A program made the position numbers and the translations under genes. Source: Gammaproteobacteria bacterium (GTDB lineage: Bacteria > Pseudomonadota > Gammaproteobacteria > UBA6429 > Thiohalophilaceae). From it: DNA of 40,405 nucleotides. The stretch lies in assembly GCA_024275915.1 (NCBI GenBank), contig JAJRYG010000105.1:1-40405 (forward strand). The letters run 5' to 3'. The notes beneath the pieces were generated by a model. That model was given only the letters and a program-made list of their open reading frames with translations, did not search any database and was not told where the DNA came from. Below are positions 17,611-27,479 of the stretch, one piece after another. Within the stretch, counting starts at the first letter, position 1; each line of letters opens with the position of its first letter.

Positions 17611-18414
17611 ATGCCATTCAGACTCCCCTTGCTGGCCCTGCTGGCGGTGTTATTCACCGGCTGCACCACTGTGCCCGGCCCACCCAGCGAGAACGATCCC
17701 TGGGAATCCTATAACCGCTCCATTTACAAGTTCAATGATGCCTTCGATAAGACCGTACTGCGCCCCGTGGCAAAGGATTACCGTGATTACATGCCCGAGG
17801 CGGCCAAGACCGGCTTCCACAATTTTTTCAGTAATCTCAATGATGTTACAGTTTTTACCAACAGTCTGCTGCAGTTCAAGTTTGAACAGGCCGCTACCGA
17901 TATTTCCCGTATCGTCTGGAATACCACCGTCGGCCTGCTGGGGTTTATCGACGTAGCCAGCTACATGGGGTTGGCAAAACACAATGAGGATTTTGGGCAG
18001 ACGCTGGGGAAATGGGGTGCACCACCTGGCCCCTATTTCGTCATTCCCTTTCTGGGGCCAAGGACGGTGCGAGGCACGGTTGCCATACCGGTCAATATCG
18101 CCACCAGTCCACTCTATTACAATCTGATAACCGATGAACGCGTGAATCTGGGCCTGCTGGTTCTGGACGGCATCGACAAGCGTGCCGGCTTCGTCGGTGT
18201 TGACCGAATAATCGATGAATCGGCCATCGACCCCTATATCTTTGTCCGTGATTCCTACCTGCAGCAGCGACAGAACCTGGTGAATGACGGCCGCACGAAC
18301 AACGACATCCCACCCGACATCGGTTTTGAACCGGCGTCCGGGGAAGATCTGGAACTGGAGCTGGAACTGGAACGGGAACTCGAGCAGGACAGGCCAGTGG
18401 AAACATCACAATAA
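17611..18414 (+). CDS. mlaA: MlaA/VacJ outer-membrane lipoprotein
   Basis: MlaA sits in the outer membrane with a porin and removes phospholipid from the outer leaflet for MlaC. The signal peptide ends in the lipobox LFTGC with the lipidated cysteine at residue 18, followed by the family segment DPWESYNRSIYKFNDAFD and later GPYFVIPFLGPRTVRG. The tail is acidic and repetitive (ELELELEREL). I chose ATG 17611; an in-frame TTG at 17581 that overlaps the previous stop codon would add 10 residues to the signal peptide. It is unlinked to the mlaFEDB operon, as is usual. Confidence 0.93.
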   Translation: MPFRLPLLALLAVLFTGCTTVPGPPSENDPWESYNRSIYKFNDAFDKTVLRPVAKDYRDYMPEAAKTGFHNFFSNLNDVTVFTNSLLQFKFEQAATDISRIVWNTTVGLLGFIDVASYMGLAKHNEDFGQTLGKWGAPPGPYFVIPFLGPRTVRGTVAIPVNIATSPLYYNLITDERVNLGLLVLDGIDKRAGFVGVDRIIDESAIDPYIFVRDSYLQQRQNLVNDGRTNNDIPPDIGFEPASGEDLELELELERELEQDRPVETSQ

Positions 18415-18457
18415 ACCCCATCGTTTCATACATTTTTGCATGCAGGGGCTTTGGGGA

Positions 18458-18594
18458 CAGCATTTTCAGGCTCGAGCGCAGGTTTTTCCAACCGCAGCAT
18501 GACCCAGCGAAATGTGAGGATTGGAAAAATCGAGCACGGCGCTGAAAATGCTGGCATGGAAGGCACCACGCTATCCTGCGCCGAAAATTCATGC
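18458..18594 (+). repeat. Intergenic repeat family 2, copy 2 in an imperfect palindrome
   Basis: The 77-nt core 18518-18594 matches 582-658 without gaps. In this copy an upstream arm (from 18458) folds back on it: CAGCATTTTCA (18458-18468) pairs perfectly with TGAAAATGCTG (18543-18553), and TTTTTCCAA pairs with TTGGAAAAA. The 290-base stretch 18415-18704 otherwise holds no gene, and no U-tract follows the hairpin. Confidence 0.65.
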
Positions 18595-18704
18595 AACGAA
18601 TTGGGTAAACGGGCAAAAAAATAAAACACTGGCCGATTTCCCCGTATAATCGCCGCTGGCATTTTCCGGGCCATAACGGCCAACCACAGGCAAACATAAA
18701 TCAC

Positions 18705-19676
18705 ATGGACATATCCATCGAGGCGATAGTCGCCGTCATCAGTGGCTTTGCCCTGCTCGTCTGGGGGGCTGATCGTTTCGTCTACGGGGCCGCCGCCACC
18801 GCCGTCAACCTGGGGGTCTCACCCCTGATCATCGGCCTGACCGTGGTGGGCATCGGCACTTCGGCGCCCGAGATCCTGGTTTCCGTCATGGCCGCCCTGC
18901 AGGGTAACCCTGCCATGGGCGTGGGTAATGCCTTGGGCTCCAACATTGCCAATATCGCTCTGGTGCTGGGCATTACCGCCATGATCACCCCGCTGGTGGT
19001 AAAATCCAACATCCTCAAACGCGAATACCCACTGATGTTCGCCTTCATGCTGCTGGCCCTGCTGCTGATGATCGATGGCAACCTGAGCCGCATCGATGGC
19101 CTGATCCTGCTGACCGGTCTGGTGTTCCTGATCGGCTGGATGATCCACACCGCCCGGCAAAAACCCGACGACAGCATGGAACAGGAATTCGAGGAGGAAA
19201 TCCCCCACATCAGCACCTCGCGGGCCATTTTCTGGCTGCTGATTGGCATGGCGTTGCTTCTGGGCAGTTCCCGCCTGCTGGTCTGGGGTGCGGTGGACAT
19301 CGCCCACTCCCTGGGGATCAGCGACCTGGTCATCGGCCTGACCATCGTCGCCATCGGCACCAGCCTGCCTGAGCTGGCCGCCTCGGTGATGAGTGCACTG
19401 AAAAATGAACCGGACATCGCCATTGGCAACATCATCGGTTCCAACATGTTCAATCTGCTGGCCGTGCTGGGGCTGCCCGGTCTGATTCAGCCCCTGGATC
19501 TGGACCCGGCTGTGCTTGGCCGTGATTTTCCGTTTATGATAGGCCTGAGTATTGCGCTGTTCATCATGGCCTACGGCCGATTCAGCCACGGCGTCATCAA
19601 CCGCTTCGAAGGTTTTTTGCTGACCGCGGCCTATGGTGGCTACCTGCTCATCCTGTATTTCAATGTTCAGCATTAA
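18705..19676 (+). CDS. Na+/Ca2+ exchanger-family antiporter (YrbG-like)
   Basis: CaCA-family antiporters exchange calcium for sodium or protons across the inner membrane. The 323-residue product has about ten hydrophobic helices in two inverted halves. Each half has the alpha-repeat signature: GIGTSAPEILVSV with GNALGSNIANI in the first, and AIGTSLPELAASV with GNIIGSNMFNL in the second. A hydrophilic acidic loop lies between (about residues 150-170). In E. coli, yrbG likewise precedes kdsD, kdsC, lptC, lptA and lptB, the order seen here. Confidence 0.93.
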   Translation: MDISIEAIVAVISGFALLVWGADRFVYGAAATAVNLGVSPLIIGLTVVGIGTSAPEILVSVMAALQGNPAMGVGNALGSNIANIALVLGITAMITPLVVKSNILKREYPLMFAFMLLALLLMIDGNLSRIDGLILLTGLVFLIGWMIHTARQKPDDSMEQEFEEEIPHISTSRAIFWLLIGMALLLGSSRLLVWGAVDIAHSLGISDLVIGLTIVAIGTSLPELAASVMSALKNEPDIAIGNIIGSNMFNLLAVLGLPGLIQPLDLDPAVLGRDFPFMIGLSIALFIMAYGRFSHGVINRFEGFLLTAAYGGYLLILYFNVQH

Positions 19677-19692
19677 TTAAGGAGACTGACAA

Positions 19693-19899
19693 ATGGCAAC
19701 ACGGGAACTGAAAGTCCAGAACGTAAAATGCGGTGGCTGTGCCAGTGCCATCCAGACTGGCCTGAAAGACATGGCGGGCATCGACTCGGTCGAAGTGGAT
19801 GTGGCCAGCGGCACCGTCACCCTCGAAGGCAACAGCCTGCCCGCCAACGAAGCCCTGGCAGCGAAACTGGCGGAACTCGGTTACCCCATCGCGGGATAG
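19693..19899 (+). CDS. Heavy-metal-associated (HMA) domain protein
   Basis: The 68-residue product is a single ferredoxin-like HMA domain of the CopZ/Atx1 type. The metal site reads K-C13-G-G-C16-A in the first loop, a variant of the usual MxCxxC where the preceding residue is Lys-Val-Lys rather than Met. Cu(I) chaperoning is the usual role, but no copper ATPase is in the window. AAGGAG lies upstream of the ATG. It is inserted between the exchanger gene and kdsD. Confidence 0.85.
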   Translation: MATRELKVQNVKCGGCASAIQTGLKDMAGIDSVEVDVASGTVTLEGNSLPANEALAAKLAELGYPIAG

Positions 19900-19908
19900 C
19901 CACCCCCC

Positions 19909-20883
19909 ATGGACAAGGACAAGCTCATCCACCTGGCAAGGGCGGTCATCGAGACCGAGATCCAGGCGCTGCAGGCCCTGACCCGGAGGCTGGGCGAGGA
20001 TTTCGTTCGCGCCTGTGAATTCATGCTCGACTGCGAAGGTCGCGTGGTGGTCACCGGCATGGGCAAGTCCGGCCACATCGGCGGCAAGATCGCCGCCACC
20101 CTGGCGAGCACGGGCACGCCTGCCTTCTTTGTCCATCCCGGTGAAGCCAGCCATGGTGATCTGGGCATGATCACCAGCAAGGACGTGGTCATCGCCCTGT
20201 CCAATTCCGGCGAAACCGATGAGTTGCTGACCATCCTGCCTCTCATCAAGCGCCTCGGCGTGCCTCTCATCAGTCTGACCGGCAACCCTGATTCCAGGCT
20301 GGCCCGGGAAGCCGACGTCAACCTGGACATCAGCGTGGAAAAAGAGGCCTGTCCGCTGGGCCTGGCCCCCACCGCCAGTACCACCGCCACCCTGGTGATG
20401 GGCGATGCCCTGGCCATCTCGTTGCTCGAATCACGCGGTTTTACCGCCGACGACTTCGCCCTCTCCCACCCTGGCGGACGGCTGGGCAAGCGCCTGCTGC
20501 TGCACGTCAACGACATCATGCACACCGGCGACGACATTCCCCGGGTTCATGCCGAAGACAGCCTCAGCGATGCCCTGGTGGTGATGACCCGCAAGGGACT
20601 GGGCATGACCATCATCGTCGATGCGCAGGGCCGGGCCATCGGCATCTTCACCGACGGTGACCTGCGCCGCCTGCTGGATCACGGTGTGGTCGACGTCCAT
20701 GCCCTGCACATTGGCGATGTCATGATTGAAAAATTCACCCGCATCAGAGGGGATCAACTGGCCGCAGAAGCGCTACAGTTGATGGAGAAGCTCAGTATCA
20801 ACTCCCTGCCCGTGGTCGATGACAACGGGCAATTGACAGGAGCACTCAACATGCACGATTTGTTGCGCTCCGGCGTCGTATAG
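19909..20883 (+). CDS. kdsD: D-arabinose 5-phosphate isomerase
   Basis: KdsD converts ribulose 5-phosphate to arabinose 5-phosphate, the first step of Kdo synthesis for lipopolysaccharide. The 324-residue product has an N-terminal SIS domain (GMGKSGHIGGKIAATLASTG, SNSGETDELL) followed by two CBS domains from about residue 205. It starts 9 bases after the HMA gene and 8 bases before kdsC. Confidence 0.96.
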   Translation: MDKDKLIHLARAVIETEIQALQALTRRLGEDFVRACEFMLDCEGRVVVTGMGKSGHIGGKIAATLASTGTPAFFVHPGEASHGDLGMITSKDVVIALSNSGETDELLTILPLIKRLGVPLISLTGNPDSRLAREADVNLDISVEKEACPLGLAPTASTTATLVMGDALAISLLESRGFTADDFALSHPGGRLGKRLLLHVNDIMHTGDDIPRVHAEDSLSDALVVMTRKGLGMTIIVDAQGRAIGIFTDGDLRRLLDHGVVDVHALHIGDVMIEKFTRIRGDQLAAEALQLMEKLSINSLPVVDDNGQLTGALNMHDLLRSGVV

Positions 20884-20891
20884 GAATCAGC

Positions 20892-21416
20892 ATGAAAGAT
20901 ATTCTGCAAAAAGCCGCCCAGATCCGGCTGGTCGTTTTCGATGTCGATGGTGTTCTCACCGATGGCAGCCTGTTCATCGGTGACGATGGCCAGGAATACA
21001 AGGCCTTCCATTCCCGCGACGGCCTGGGCATGAAGCTGCTCAAGCGCAGTGGGGTCGAAATCGGCATCATCACCGCCCGCACTTCCAATGTGGTGCGTCA
21101 CCGCATGGAAAGCCTCGGCATCAAGCACGTCTACCAGGGGCGCATGGAAAAGTTCCCGGCCCTGGAGGAAATCATTGCCGATCTGGATCTGCAGCTGGAT
21201 CAGGTGGCCTACGTGGGCGACGATCTGATCGACCTGCCGGTAATGCGCCAGGTGGGTCTGGCCATTGCCGTGCAGGATGCCCACCCGCTGGCCAGGCAGC
21301 ATGCCCACTGGCAGACGCCACACAATGGCGGGCGTGGGGCCGCCCGGGATGTCTGTGAACTGATCATGCAGGCCCAGGGCACCCTGGATGCCCAGTTTGC
21401 CGAATATCTCGAATGA
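20892..21416 (+). CDS. kdsC: Kdo 8-phosphate phosphatase
   Basis: KdsC removes phosphate from Kdo 8-phosphate. It is a short HAD-superfamily enzyme without a cap domain, working as a tetramer. The 174-residue product has the nucleophile motif D17-V-D19 in VFDVDGVLTDG and the later motif GDDLIDLPVM with two Asp for magnesium. The stop overlaps the lptC start by 4 bases (ATGA). Confidence 0.96.
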   Translation: MKDILQKAAQIRLVVFDVDGVLTDGSLFIGDDGQEYKAFHSRDGLGMKLLKRSGVEIGIITARTSNVVRHRMESLGIKHVYQGRMEKFPALEEIIADLDLQLDQVAYVGDDLIDLPVMRQVGLAIAVQDAHPLARQHAHWQTPHNGGRGAARDVCELIMQAQGTLDAQFAEYLE

Positions 21417-21982
21417 GCCGACTGCATTATCTGATCAGCTTTGTTGCCATCCTGCTGCTGGCCGCCTATGGCAACTGGCTGCTGAACACCTTCAAGCCCG
21501 ACGTCTTTACCCGTGATCAGGCCGCACGACACGATCCGGACTATTACCTTGAAGGGGTCAGTGCCACGGTCATCGATGCGGCAGGCAAGCCCCGTTACCA
21601 ACTGCAGGCACAGCGGGTGGAACATTTTCCCGATAACAATGAAATCAGCCTGGAAGCCCCGCAACTGGAAATGATCCGTGAGGATGACAGCCGCTGGTTC
21701 ATTCGTTCCGAGACCGGCACCATCCTCGAAAATGGCGACCGGATCCTGCTCCATGGCGAGGTCATCCTGACCCAGCGCGGCCGTGAACCGGCCTCACAGA
21801 TTAAAATGGTAACCCGCGATCTGACCGTACTGCCGCCCGAGGATTTTGCCGAAACCGCACAGCGGGTTATCATCACCCAATCGAGAAACCAACTCAGCGG
21901 AACCGGGATGCGTGCCTACCTTGCAGAAGATCGTCTGGAACTGTTGGCCGATGGAAAGGGGACATATATTGGCCAGCCCTGA
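21413..21982 (+). CDS. lptC: LptC, lipopolysaccharide export subunit
   Basis: LptC is anchored in the inner membrane and hands lipopolysaccharide from LptB2FG to LptA. The 189-residue product has an N-terminal membrane helix (about residues 6-24) and a beta-jellyroll periplasmic domain, with segments such as DYYLEGVSATVIDAAGKPRY. The conserved glycine-rich start of the family is weakly seen; identification rests also on its place between kdsC and lptA. Confidence 0.92.
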   Translation: MSRLHYLISFVAILLLAAYGNWLLNTFKPDVFTRDQAARHDPDYYLEGVSATVIDAAGKPRYQLQAQRVEHFPDNNEISLEAPQLEMIREDDSRWFIRSETGTILENGDRILLHGEVILTQRGREPASQIKMVTRDLTVLPPEDFAETAQRVIITQSRNQLSGTGMRAYLAEDRLELLADGKGTYIGQP

Positions 21983-22559
21983 CCCTCAGCCTGGCAAGCC
22001 TGTTTTTCAGACCATGGCCTGCACCCTGCTGTGCCCTGCCCTGCTGCTGAGCGGCCTGTTTGCCAACTCAGCCGCCATGGCCCTGGAATCGGACCGCAAG
22101 CAGCCCATCAACATTGTTGCCGATCGCATCACCGTCGACGAGAAAAAGGGCTTCAGCCACTACATGGGCAACGTGGTCATGACCCAGGGCAGCCTGCGAG
22201 TCACCGGCGATGACATCCGCGTCTACCTTGACGACAGGCGTAAACTCAAACGCATCATCGTCGTTGGCAAGCCGGCCACCATGCAACAGAAAACCGATGC
22301 AAGCCAGCAGCTGGTCAAGTCGCGAGCCGAACGCATGGAATACCTCATTGCCAGTCATACCCTGCACCTGAAGAACAATGCCCATATCGAACAGGGAGCC
22401 AACCGTTTCAGCGGCAATACCATCGACTACAACATGAAAACCAGTCTCATCCAGGCACACGGCTCAAAGAAAGGTGACGAGCGGGTCAACATCACCATCG
22501 TCCCGGAAGAAGACAGCAAGGAGCCCAATGCCGGCAACCAGGACGGCACAGAGCCATGA
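21969..22559 (+). CDS. lptA: LptA, periplasmic lipopolysaccharide bridge
   Basis: LptA forms the protein bridge that carries lipopolysaccharide across the periplasm. The mature part contains [17 protein letters not shown] and [19 protein letters not shown], the typical LptA jellyroll pattern, and a signal peptide ends near SAAMALES. The start is a TTG at 21969: AAGGGG lies 7 bases upstream, and the reading overlaps the lptC stop by 14 bases. An ATG at 22014 has no visible ribosome-binding site and would remove the only positive charge of the signal peptide. The stop overlaps lptB by 4 bases. Confidence 0.9.
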   Translation: MASPDPQPGKPVFQTMACTLLCPALLLSGLFANSAAMALESDRKQPINIVADRITVDEKKGFSHYMGNVVMTQGSLRVTGDDIRVYLDDRRKLKRIIVVGKPATMQQKTDASQQLVKSRAERMEYLIASHTLHLKNNAHIEQGANRFSGNTIDYNMKTSLIQAHGSKKGDERVNITIVPEEDSKEPNAGNQDGTEP

Positions 22560-23281
22560 GCATCCTGTCTGCCAGCGGACTGGCCAAATGCTACAAGGGC
22601 CGCGACGTGGTCAGGGATGTTTCCATGGAGATCCGTAGTGGCGAGGTGGTCGGTCTGCTCGGCCCGAATGGTGCCGGCAAGACCACCTCATTCTACATAA
22701 TCGTCGGCCTGATCCACGCTGACGGTGGCAGCATCACCCTTGATGACGAGGATATCACCCTCACGCCGATGCATGTACGCGCCCACAAGGGGATTGGCTA
22801 CCTGCCCCAGGAGGCCTCGGTATTTCGAAAGCTGTCGGTGAGTGACAATATTCTTGCCATCCTGCAGCTGCGCAAGGATCTGGACAAGTTCCAGCGTGAA
22901 GAAAAACTCGAAGAACTGCTGGAAGAACTGCACATCGACCATATCAGAAATAATATGGGTATAAGCCTGTCCGGTGGGGAGCGCCGCCGGGTCGAAATTG
23001 CCCGCGCCCTGGCCATCGAACCTTGTTTCATTCTCCTCGACGAGCCCTTTGCTGGCGTCGATCCCATCTCGGTGCTGGACATCCAGTCCATCATCCAGCA
23101 CCTGAAAAACCGTGATATCGGCGTGCTCATCACCGACCACAACGTGCGCGAGACCCTTGGGATCTGCGAACATGCCTATATCATGAATGCAGGGCAGGTG
23201 ATCGCGAAGGGAAAACCGGATGAACTGCTGAATAACCAAGAAGTCCGTAAGGTTTATCTGGGGGAACACTTCCGCTTATGA
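22556..23281 (+). CDS. lptB: LptB, ATPase of the lipopolysaccharide exporter
   Basis: LptB powers extraction of lipopolysaccharide by LptFG from the inner membrane. The 241-residue product has Walker A GPNGAGKT (36-43), the signature LSGGE (138-142) and Walker B with E163 in [11 protein letters not shown], all intact. The start overlaps lptA (ATGA). LptF and LptG are not in the window. Confidence 0.97.
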   Translation: MSILSASGLAKCYKGRDVVRDVSMEIRSGEVVGLLGPNGAGKTTSFYIIVGLIHADGGSITLDDEDITLTPMHVRAHKGIGYLPQEASVFRKLSVSDNILAILQLRKDLDKFQREEKLEELLEELHIDHIRNNMGISLSGGERRRVEIARALAIEPCFILLDEPFAGVDPISVLDIQSIIQHLKNRDIGVLITDHNVRETLGICEHAYIMNAGQVIAKGKPDELLNNQEVRKVYLGEHFRL

Positions 23282-23374
23282 ATATGTCATCCAGACCTGC
23301 AATCCTGCCAGAATTGAGCTAAAATTAGTCATGCCTGATATACCATCGGGTGAGCGGTACCCAACCACAACAAT

Positions 23375-24853
23375 ATGAAACAAGCCTTACAACTTCGACT
23401 CGGTCAGTCCCTGACCATGACACCTCAGTTACAGCAGGCCATCAGGCTGTTGCAGCTGTCTTCATTGGAATTACAGACCGAAATCCAGGAAGCTCTCGAT
23501 TCGAACCTGATGCTCGAAGTCGACGAAACCGGTAATGACAGTCCGACTGAACCCGCCGCCGACACACCGGTCGAAGCCGAACCCGCCAGTGAGGTGGAAG
23601 AAGCACAACCTGAAACCACCAGTGAAGTCGAAAACGAGAATATTCCCGACGACCTGCCGGTGGACAGCAACTGGGACGACATCTACGACAGTATTGCCAC
23701 ACCAAGCAGTGCCCCAAGCAGCAGCGACAGCGACAACCGGGAATTCGAACTGTCCGGCCCGGCTGGCGAAAGCCTGCACGAACACCTCAACTGGCAATTG
23801 CAACTGACCCCCTTCAGTGACACCGACCGGGCGATTGCCGATTTCATCATCGACTCCATCAACGATGACGGCTATCTTGGCATCAGCATCGGGGATATCC
23901 ACGAAGCCCTGAGCAGGGAACTGGACATCGAGGAAGACGAAATCGAGGCGGTGCTGCATCGCATCCAGAATTTCGACCCACCCGGCGTCGCCGCACGGGA
24001 TCTGCAGGAAAGCCTGCAGTTGCAGTTGCAGCAGTTTCCCCTCGAGTCACCCTGGCTGGACAAGGCCCTCGAACTGGTACGCGAACATTTCAAGCTGCTG
24101 GCAGAACGGGATTACAACCAGCTGGCCCGCAAGCTCAAGGTCTCCGAAAATGAACTGAAGGAAATCATCCAGCTCATACAGTCACTCAACCCGCGCCCGG
24201 GTGGCCAGATCACCAATACCCAGCCCGAATACATCATCCCCGATGTACTGGTGACCAAGGTCAAGGGCCAGTGGCGGGTGGAACTCAACCCCGATTCGGC
24301 CCCGCGCCTGCGGGTCAACCCTCACTATGCCGGCCTGATCAAGAAAGTGCAGAGCAGTGAAGACAACAACTGCCTGAAAAATCACCTGCAGGAAGCTCGC
24401 TGGTTCATCAAGAGCCTGCTCAGCCGTAACGAAACCCTGCTCAAGGTCTCCAAGAGCATCGTCGAGCGTCAGGTCGATTTTCTCGAACATGGCGAAGAAG
24501 CCATGAAGGCACTGGTACTGCATGATATTGCCGAAGCCGTCGATATGCACGAGTCGACCATCTCGCGGGTGACCAGCAAGAAATACATGCATACACCGCG
24601 TGGTATTTTTGAACTCAAATACTTTTTTTCAAGTCATGTCTCCACCAGTGATGGTGGCGAATGCTATGCAACCGCAATTCGTGCCCTGCTCAAGAAACTG
24701 ATCGCGGACGAAAACCCCAGCAAGCCATACAGCGACAACAAGCTGGCGGGAATTCTCGAAGAAAAGGGAATCAAGGTTGCCCGACGCACCGTTGCCAAAT
24801 ACCGGGAAGCCATGGCCATTCCACCCTCTAACGAACGAAAGCGACTCGCTTAA
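23375..24853 (+). CDS. rpoN: RNA polymerase sigma-54 factor
   Basis: RpoN directs transcription from -24/-12 promoters with help from AAA+ activators, typically for nitrogen, motility and stress genes. The 492-residue product has the Gln-rich region I ([20 protein letters not shown]), an acidic region II (about 45-125), the core-binding part, and a C-terminal domain with the RpoN box ARRTVAKYR at 469-477. It follows lptB by 93 bases, a spacing that probably contains its own promoter, although I could not find a convincing one. Confidence 0.97.
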   Translation: MKQALQLRLGQSLTMTPQLQQAIRLLQLSSLELQTEIQEALDSNLMLEVDETGNDSPTEPAADTPVEAEPASEVEEAQPETTSEVENENIPDDLPVDSNWDDIYDSIATPSSAPSSSDSDNREFELSGPAGESLHEHLNWQLQLTPFSDTDRAIADFIIDSINDDGYLGISIGDIHEALSRELDIEEDEIEAVLHRIQNFDPPGVAARDLQESLQLQLQQFPLESPWLDKALELVREHFKLLAERDYNQLARKLKVSENELKEIIQLIQSLNPRPGGQITNTQPEYIIPDVLVTKVKGQWRVELNPDSAPRLRVNPHYAGLIKKVQSSEDNNCLKNHLQEARWFIKSLLSRNETLLKVSKSIVERQVDFLEHGEEAMKALVLHDIAEAVDMHESTISRVTSKKYMHTPRGIFELKYFFSSHVSTSDGGECYATAIRALLKKLIADENPSKPYSDNKLAGILEEKGIKVARRTVAKYREAMAIPPSNERKRLA

Positions 24854-24871
24854 TCCAAAAAGGAGACACAC

Positions 24872-25198
24872 ATGCAACTCAACGTTACTGGTCATCACAT
24901 CGATGTTACCCCTGCCCTGCATGATTATGTAAGTCAGAAAATGGAAAAACTCGAAAGACATTTCGATCATGTCACCAATGTCCATGTTATTCTGACCGTC
25001 GAAAAACTTCGCAAGAAGGCCGAGGCCACTTTCCATATCAGTGGCGGCAATCTGTTTGCCGATGCAGTCAATGAAGACATGTATGCCGCCATCGATGCAC
25101 TGGTCGACAAGCTCGATCGCCAGGTGAAAAAGCACAAGGAAAAACTTAAGGATCACCACCGCAGTGAAGGTGCCGAGATCAAGCACAACAGCATCTAA
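24872..25198 (+). CDS. hpf: Ribosome hibernation factor HPF
   Basis: HPF binds the 30S decoding centre in stationary phase and promotes inactive 100S ribosome dimers. The 108-residue product is the short form, beginning MQLNVTGHHIDVTPALHDYV, with no C-terminal dimerisation extension. AAGGAG precedes the ATG. Its place between rpoN and ptsN is a conserved arrangement. Confidence 0.94.
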   Translation: MQLNVTGHHIDVTPALHDYVSQKMEKLERHFDHVTNVHVILTVEKLRKKAEATFHISGGNLFADAVNEDMYAAIDALVDKLDRQVKKHKEKLKDHHRSEGAEIKHNSI

Positions 25199-25217
25199 TC
25201 CGACATAGACAAAGACC

Positions 25218-25679
25218 ATGCAGTTAACTGACTTTCTTTCCCCCGATCGCATAGCCTGTAATGTTGATGCGCACAGCAAAAAACGGGCGCTGGAGGAGCT
25301 CAGTGAGCTTATTGCCCACGATCAGTCCTCCATCAGTCCAACAGAAATCTTCGACAGTCTGCTTTCCCGGGAAAGACTGGGTGGTACCGGCATCGGCTAT
25401 GGGGTTGCCATACCCCATGGCCGGGTCAAAAACTCCAACCACACAACAGCCGCACTGATCCGGCTACAGGATGGCATTGACTTCGATGCCATTGACGATA
25501 AACCGGTCGACCTGCTGTTTGCCCTGGTGGTACCGGAAAATGCCAGCGAGGATCATCTCGCCATTCTTGCCTTGCTGGCAAAGCTGTTCCAGAACGCCGA
25601 TTTTCGCAGCCAGCTGCGCGCACAAAAGACCCCCGAAGACATACTGCAATTGATCAGGGACTGGCAGTCACAAGCTTGA
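25218..25679 (+). CDS. ptsN: PTS IIA-like nitrogen-regulatory protein
   Basis: PtsN (EIIA-Ntr) is the output protein of the nitrogen phosphotransferase relay and regulates potassium transport and other processes rather than carrying sugar. The 153-residue product has the phosphoacceptor H67 in GVAIPHGRVKN and the GGTGIGYG loop before it. It precedes hprK by 4 bases. No ptsP (EI-Ntr) is in the window. Confidence 0.95.
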   Translation: MQLTDFLSPDRIACNVDAHSKKRALEELSELIAHDQSSISPTEIFDSLLSRERLGGTGIGYGVAIPHGRVKNSNHTTAALIRLQDGIDFDAIDDKPVDLLFALVVPENASEDHLAILALLAKLFQNADFRSQLRAQKTPEDILQLIRDWQSQA

Positions 25680-25683
25680 TTCC

Positions 25684-26625
25684 ATGCGCAAGACCATTAC
25701 AGCCCGGACGATTTTTGAGCAACATGAAAAAACCTTGCAACTGGGCTGGATCGCAGGCCAGGCAGGCGCGACAAGACCAGTCAATTCCACACATTCCGAT
25801 CAGCCATCGACCCTGGTGGGGCACCTCAATCTGATCCGCCCCTACCTGATCCAGGTACTTGACAGTCACGAACTGGCCTACCTGCAGAGGCAGGGGAAAA
25901 ACTCTCGCCGCGATGCGCTGGACACCCTGTTCGGCCAGCCGCCCCTGATGATCCTGCTCTGTGATGACAATCCGGCGCCGGCAGAGATGATCGAACACGC
26001 CGAAGCCAGCGACACCCCACTGCTGGGCAGTCCCCTGCCTGCGGGCGAAATCATCGAGCGGTTGCATTACGACCTCACCGATCAGCTGTCCACCAAGCAG
26101 ACCCTGCACGGTGTATTCATGGAAGTCATGGGGCTGGGTGTCCTGCTCAGCGGCCCCAGTGGCGTCGGCAAGAGTGAACTGGCACTGGAACTGCTGAGCC
26201 GTGGCCACCGCCTGATTGCCGATGACGCCCCCGAATTCCATCGCAGCTCACCGGACAGCATCCACGGCCACTGCCCGCCGCTGCTGGCAGATTTCATCGA
26301 AGTCAGGGGGCTGGGCGTCCTCAATGTCCGTGCCATGTATGGCAATCACGCCATTCTTGCCAGCAAGCGCTTGCACCTGATCATCCAGATACAGCCTGCC
26401 AGCAGCAACGCCCCCCCCGTAGACCGACTGAACACCAAACCACGCTACCAGCGGATCCTCGATGTGGACATTCCGGAAGTCATCCTGCCCGTTGCCCCTG
26501 GCCGCGATCTTACTGTTATCATAGAAGCTGCCGTGCGTAACCACGTTTTATACCTGAGCGGCTATAATGCAATTGAAGACTTTATCGAACGACAAGAACA
26601 AGAGCTGAACCGTCAAGAATCATGA
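25684..26625 (+). CDS. hprK: HPr kinase/phosphorylase
   Basis: HprK phosphorylates and dephosphorylates HPr on Ser46, linking metabolic state to the PTS. The 313-residue product has H142 in TLHGVF, Walker A GPSGVGKS (157-164), the D180-D181 pair in IADDAPE and the family signature IEVRGLGVLNV near 206. These sites match the active enzyme. It is common in low-GC Gram-positives and in non-enteric proteobacteria but absent from E. coli. Its stop overlaps rapZ by 4 bases. Confidence 0.94.
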   Translation: MRKTITARTIFEQHEKTLQLGWIAGQAGATRPVNSTHSDQPSTLVGHLNLIRPYLIQVLDSHELAYLQRQGKNSRRDALDTLFGQPPLMILLCDDNPAPAEMIEHAEASDTPLLGSPLPAGEIIERLHYDLTDQLSTKQTLHGVFMEVMGLGVLLSGPSGVGKSELALELLSRGHRLIADDAPEFHRSSPDSIHGHCPPLLADFIEVRGLGVLNVRAMYGNHAILASKRLHLIIQIQPASSNAPPVDRLNTKPRYQRILDVDIPEVILPVAPGRDLTVIIEAAVRNHVLYLSGYNAIEDFIERQEQELNRQES

Positions 26626-27479
26626 AACTGATCATCATCAGTGGCCTGTCCGGCTCGGGCAAGAGCATTGCCCTGCATGTGCTGGAAGATCTCGGCTATT
26701 ACTGCATCGACAACCTGCCCATTGGCATGTTGCCGGCACTGGCCGATCAGCTCCGCCAGTTGAACCGCAGTGGTTACAGCCAGTTTGCCGTTGGCATCGA
26801 TGCACGCAACCTGAGCAGTGAAATGGAATACTTCCCTGCCATTTTGCAGGGTCTGCGCTCCGACAACCTGCAATGTGAGGTAATTTTCCTTGAAGCAGAC
26901 AATGCCACACTGTTGAAACGCTTCAGCGAAACCCGCCGTCGCCACCCGCTGAGCAGTAAAGATATCCCCCTGAGTGAAGCCATTTTACAGGAACGGGTGC
27001 TGCTCGATCCCATCGCCAGCATGGCCAACCTGCACATTGACACCACCAGCACCAATATCCACCAGCTGCGCGACCTGATCCGCCAGCGAATCGATGGCGA
27101 CAAGAGCACCGGCCTGTCGATCATGTTCCAGTCCTTTGGCTTCAAACACGGCATTCCCGTCGACGCCGATTTTGTCTTTGACGTCCGTTGCATTCCCAAC
27201 CCCCACTGGGTCCCCGAACTGCGTGCTCTGACCGGCCTCAACAACGAGGTTGCGTCCTACCTGGAAAAGCACGAGGATGCTCTCAACATGTTCAAGGACA
27301 TCAGAAACTTTCTGCAAACCTGGATCCGTTGTTTCGAAGCCGACAATCGCAGCTACATGACCATTGCCATCGGCTGCACAGGCGGCCAGCACCGTTCGGT
27401 CTACATGGTGGAAAAACTCTCCGAATATTTCAGGAATATTCGTGATGGCGTGCTGGTCCGGCACCGGGAACTGGCATGA
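26622..27479 (+). CDS. rapZ: RapZ-family RNase adapter/nucleotide-binding protein
   Basis: RapZ in enteric bacteria controls glucosamine-6-phosphate synthase through the GlmY/GlmZ small RNAs and senses GlcN6P. The 285-residue product has Walker A GLSGSGKS (8-15) and the C-terminal GCTGGQHRSVY site. E. coli has a Lys/Arg-rich tail needed for small-RNA binding; this protein ends RHRELA without it. The adapter role in small-RNA decay is therefore uncertain here. It overlaps hprK and the EIIA gene by 4 bases each. Confidence 0.93.
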   Translation: MKLIIISGLSGSGKSIALHVLEDLGYYCIDNLPIGMLPALADQLRQLNRSGYSQFAVGIDARNLSSEMEYFPAILQGLRSDNLQCEVIFLEADNATLLKRFSETRRRHPLSSKDIPLSEAILQERVLLDPIASMANLHIDTTSTNIHQLRDLIRQRIDGDKSTGLSIMFQSFGFKHGIPVDADFVFDVRCIPNPHWVPELRALTGLNNEVASYLEKHEDALNMFKDIRNFLQTWIRCFEADNRSYMTIAIGCTGGQHRSVYMVEKLSEYFRNIRDGVLVRHRELA

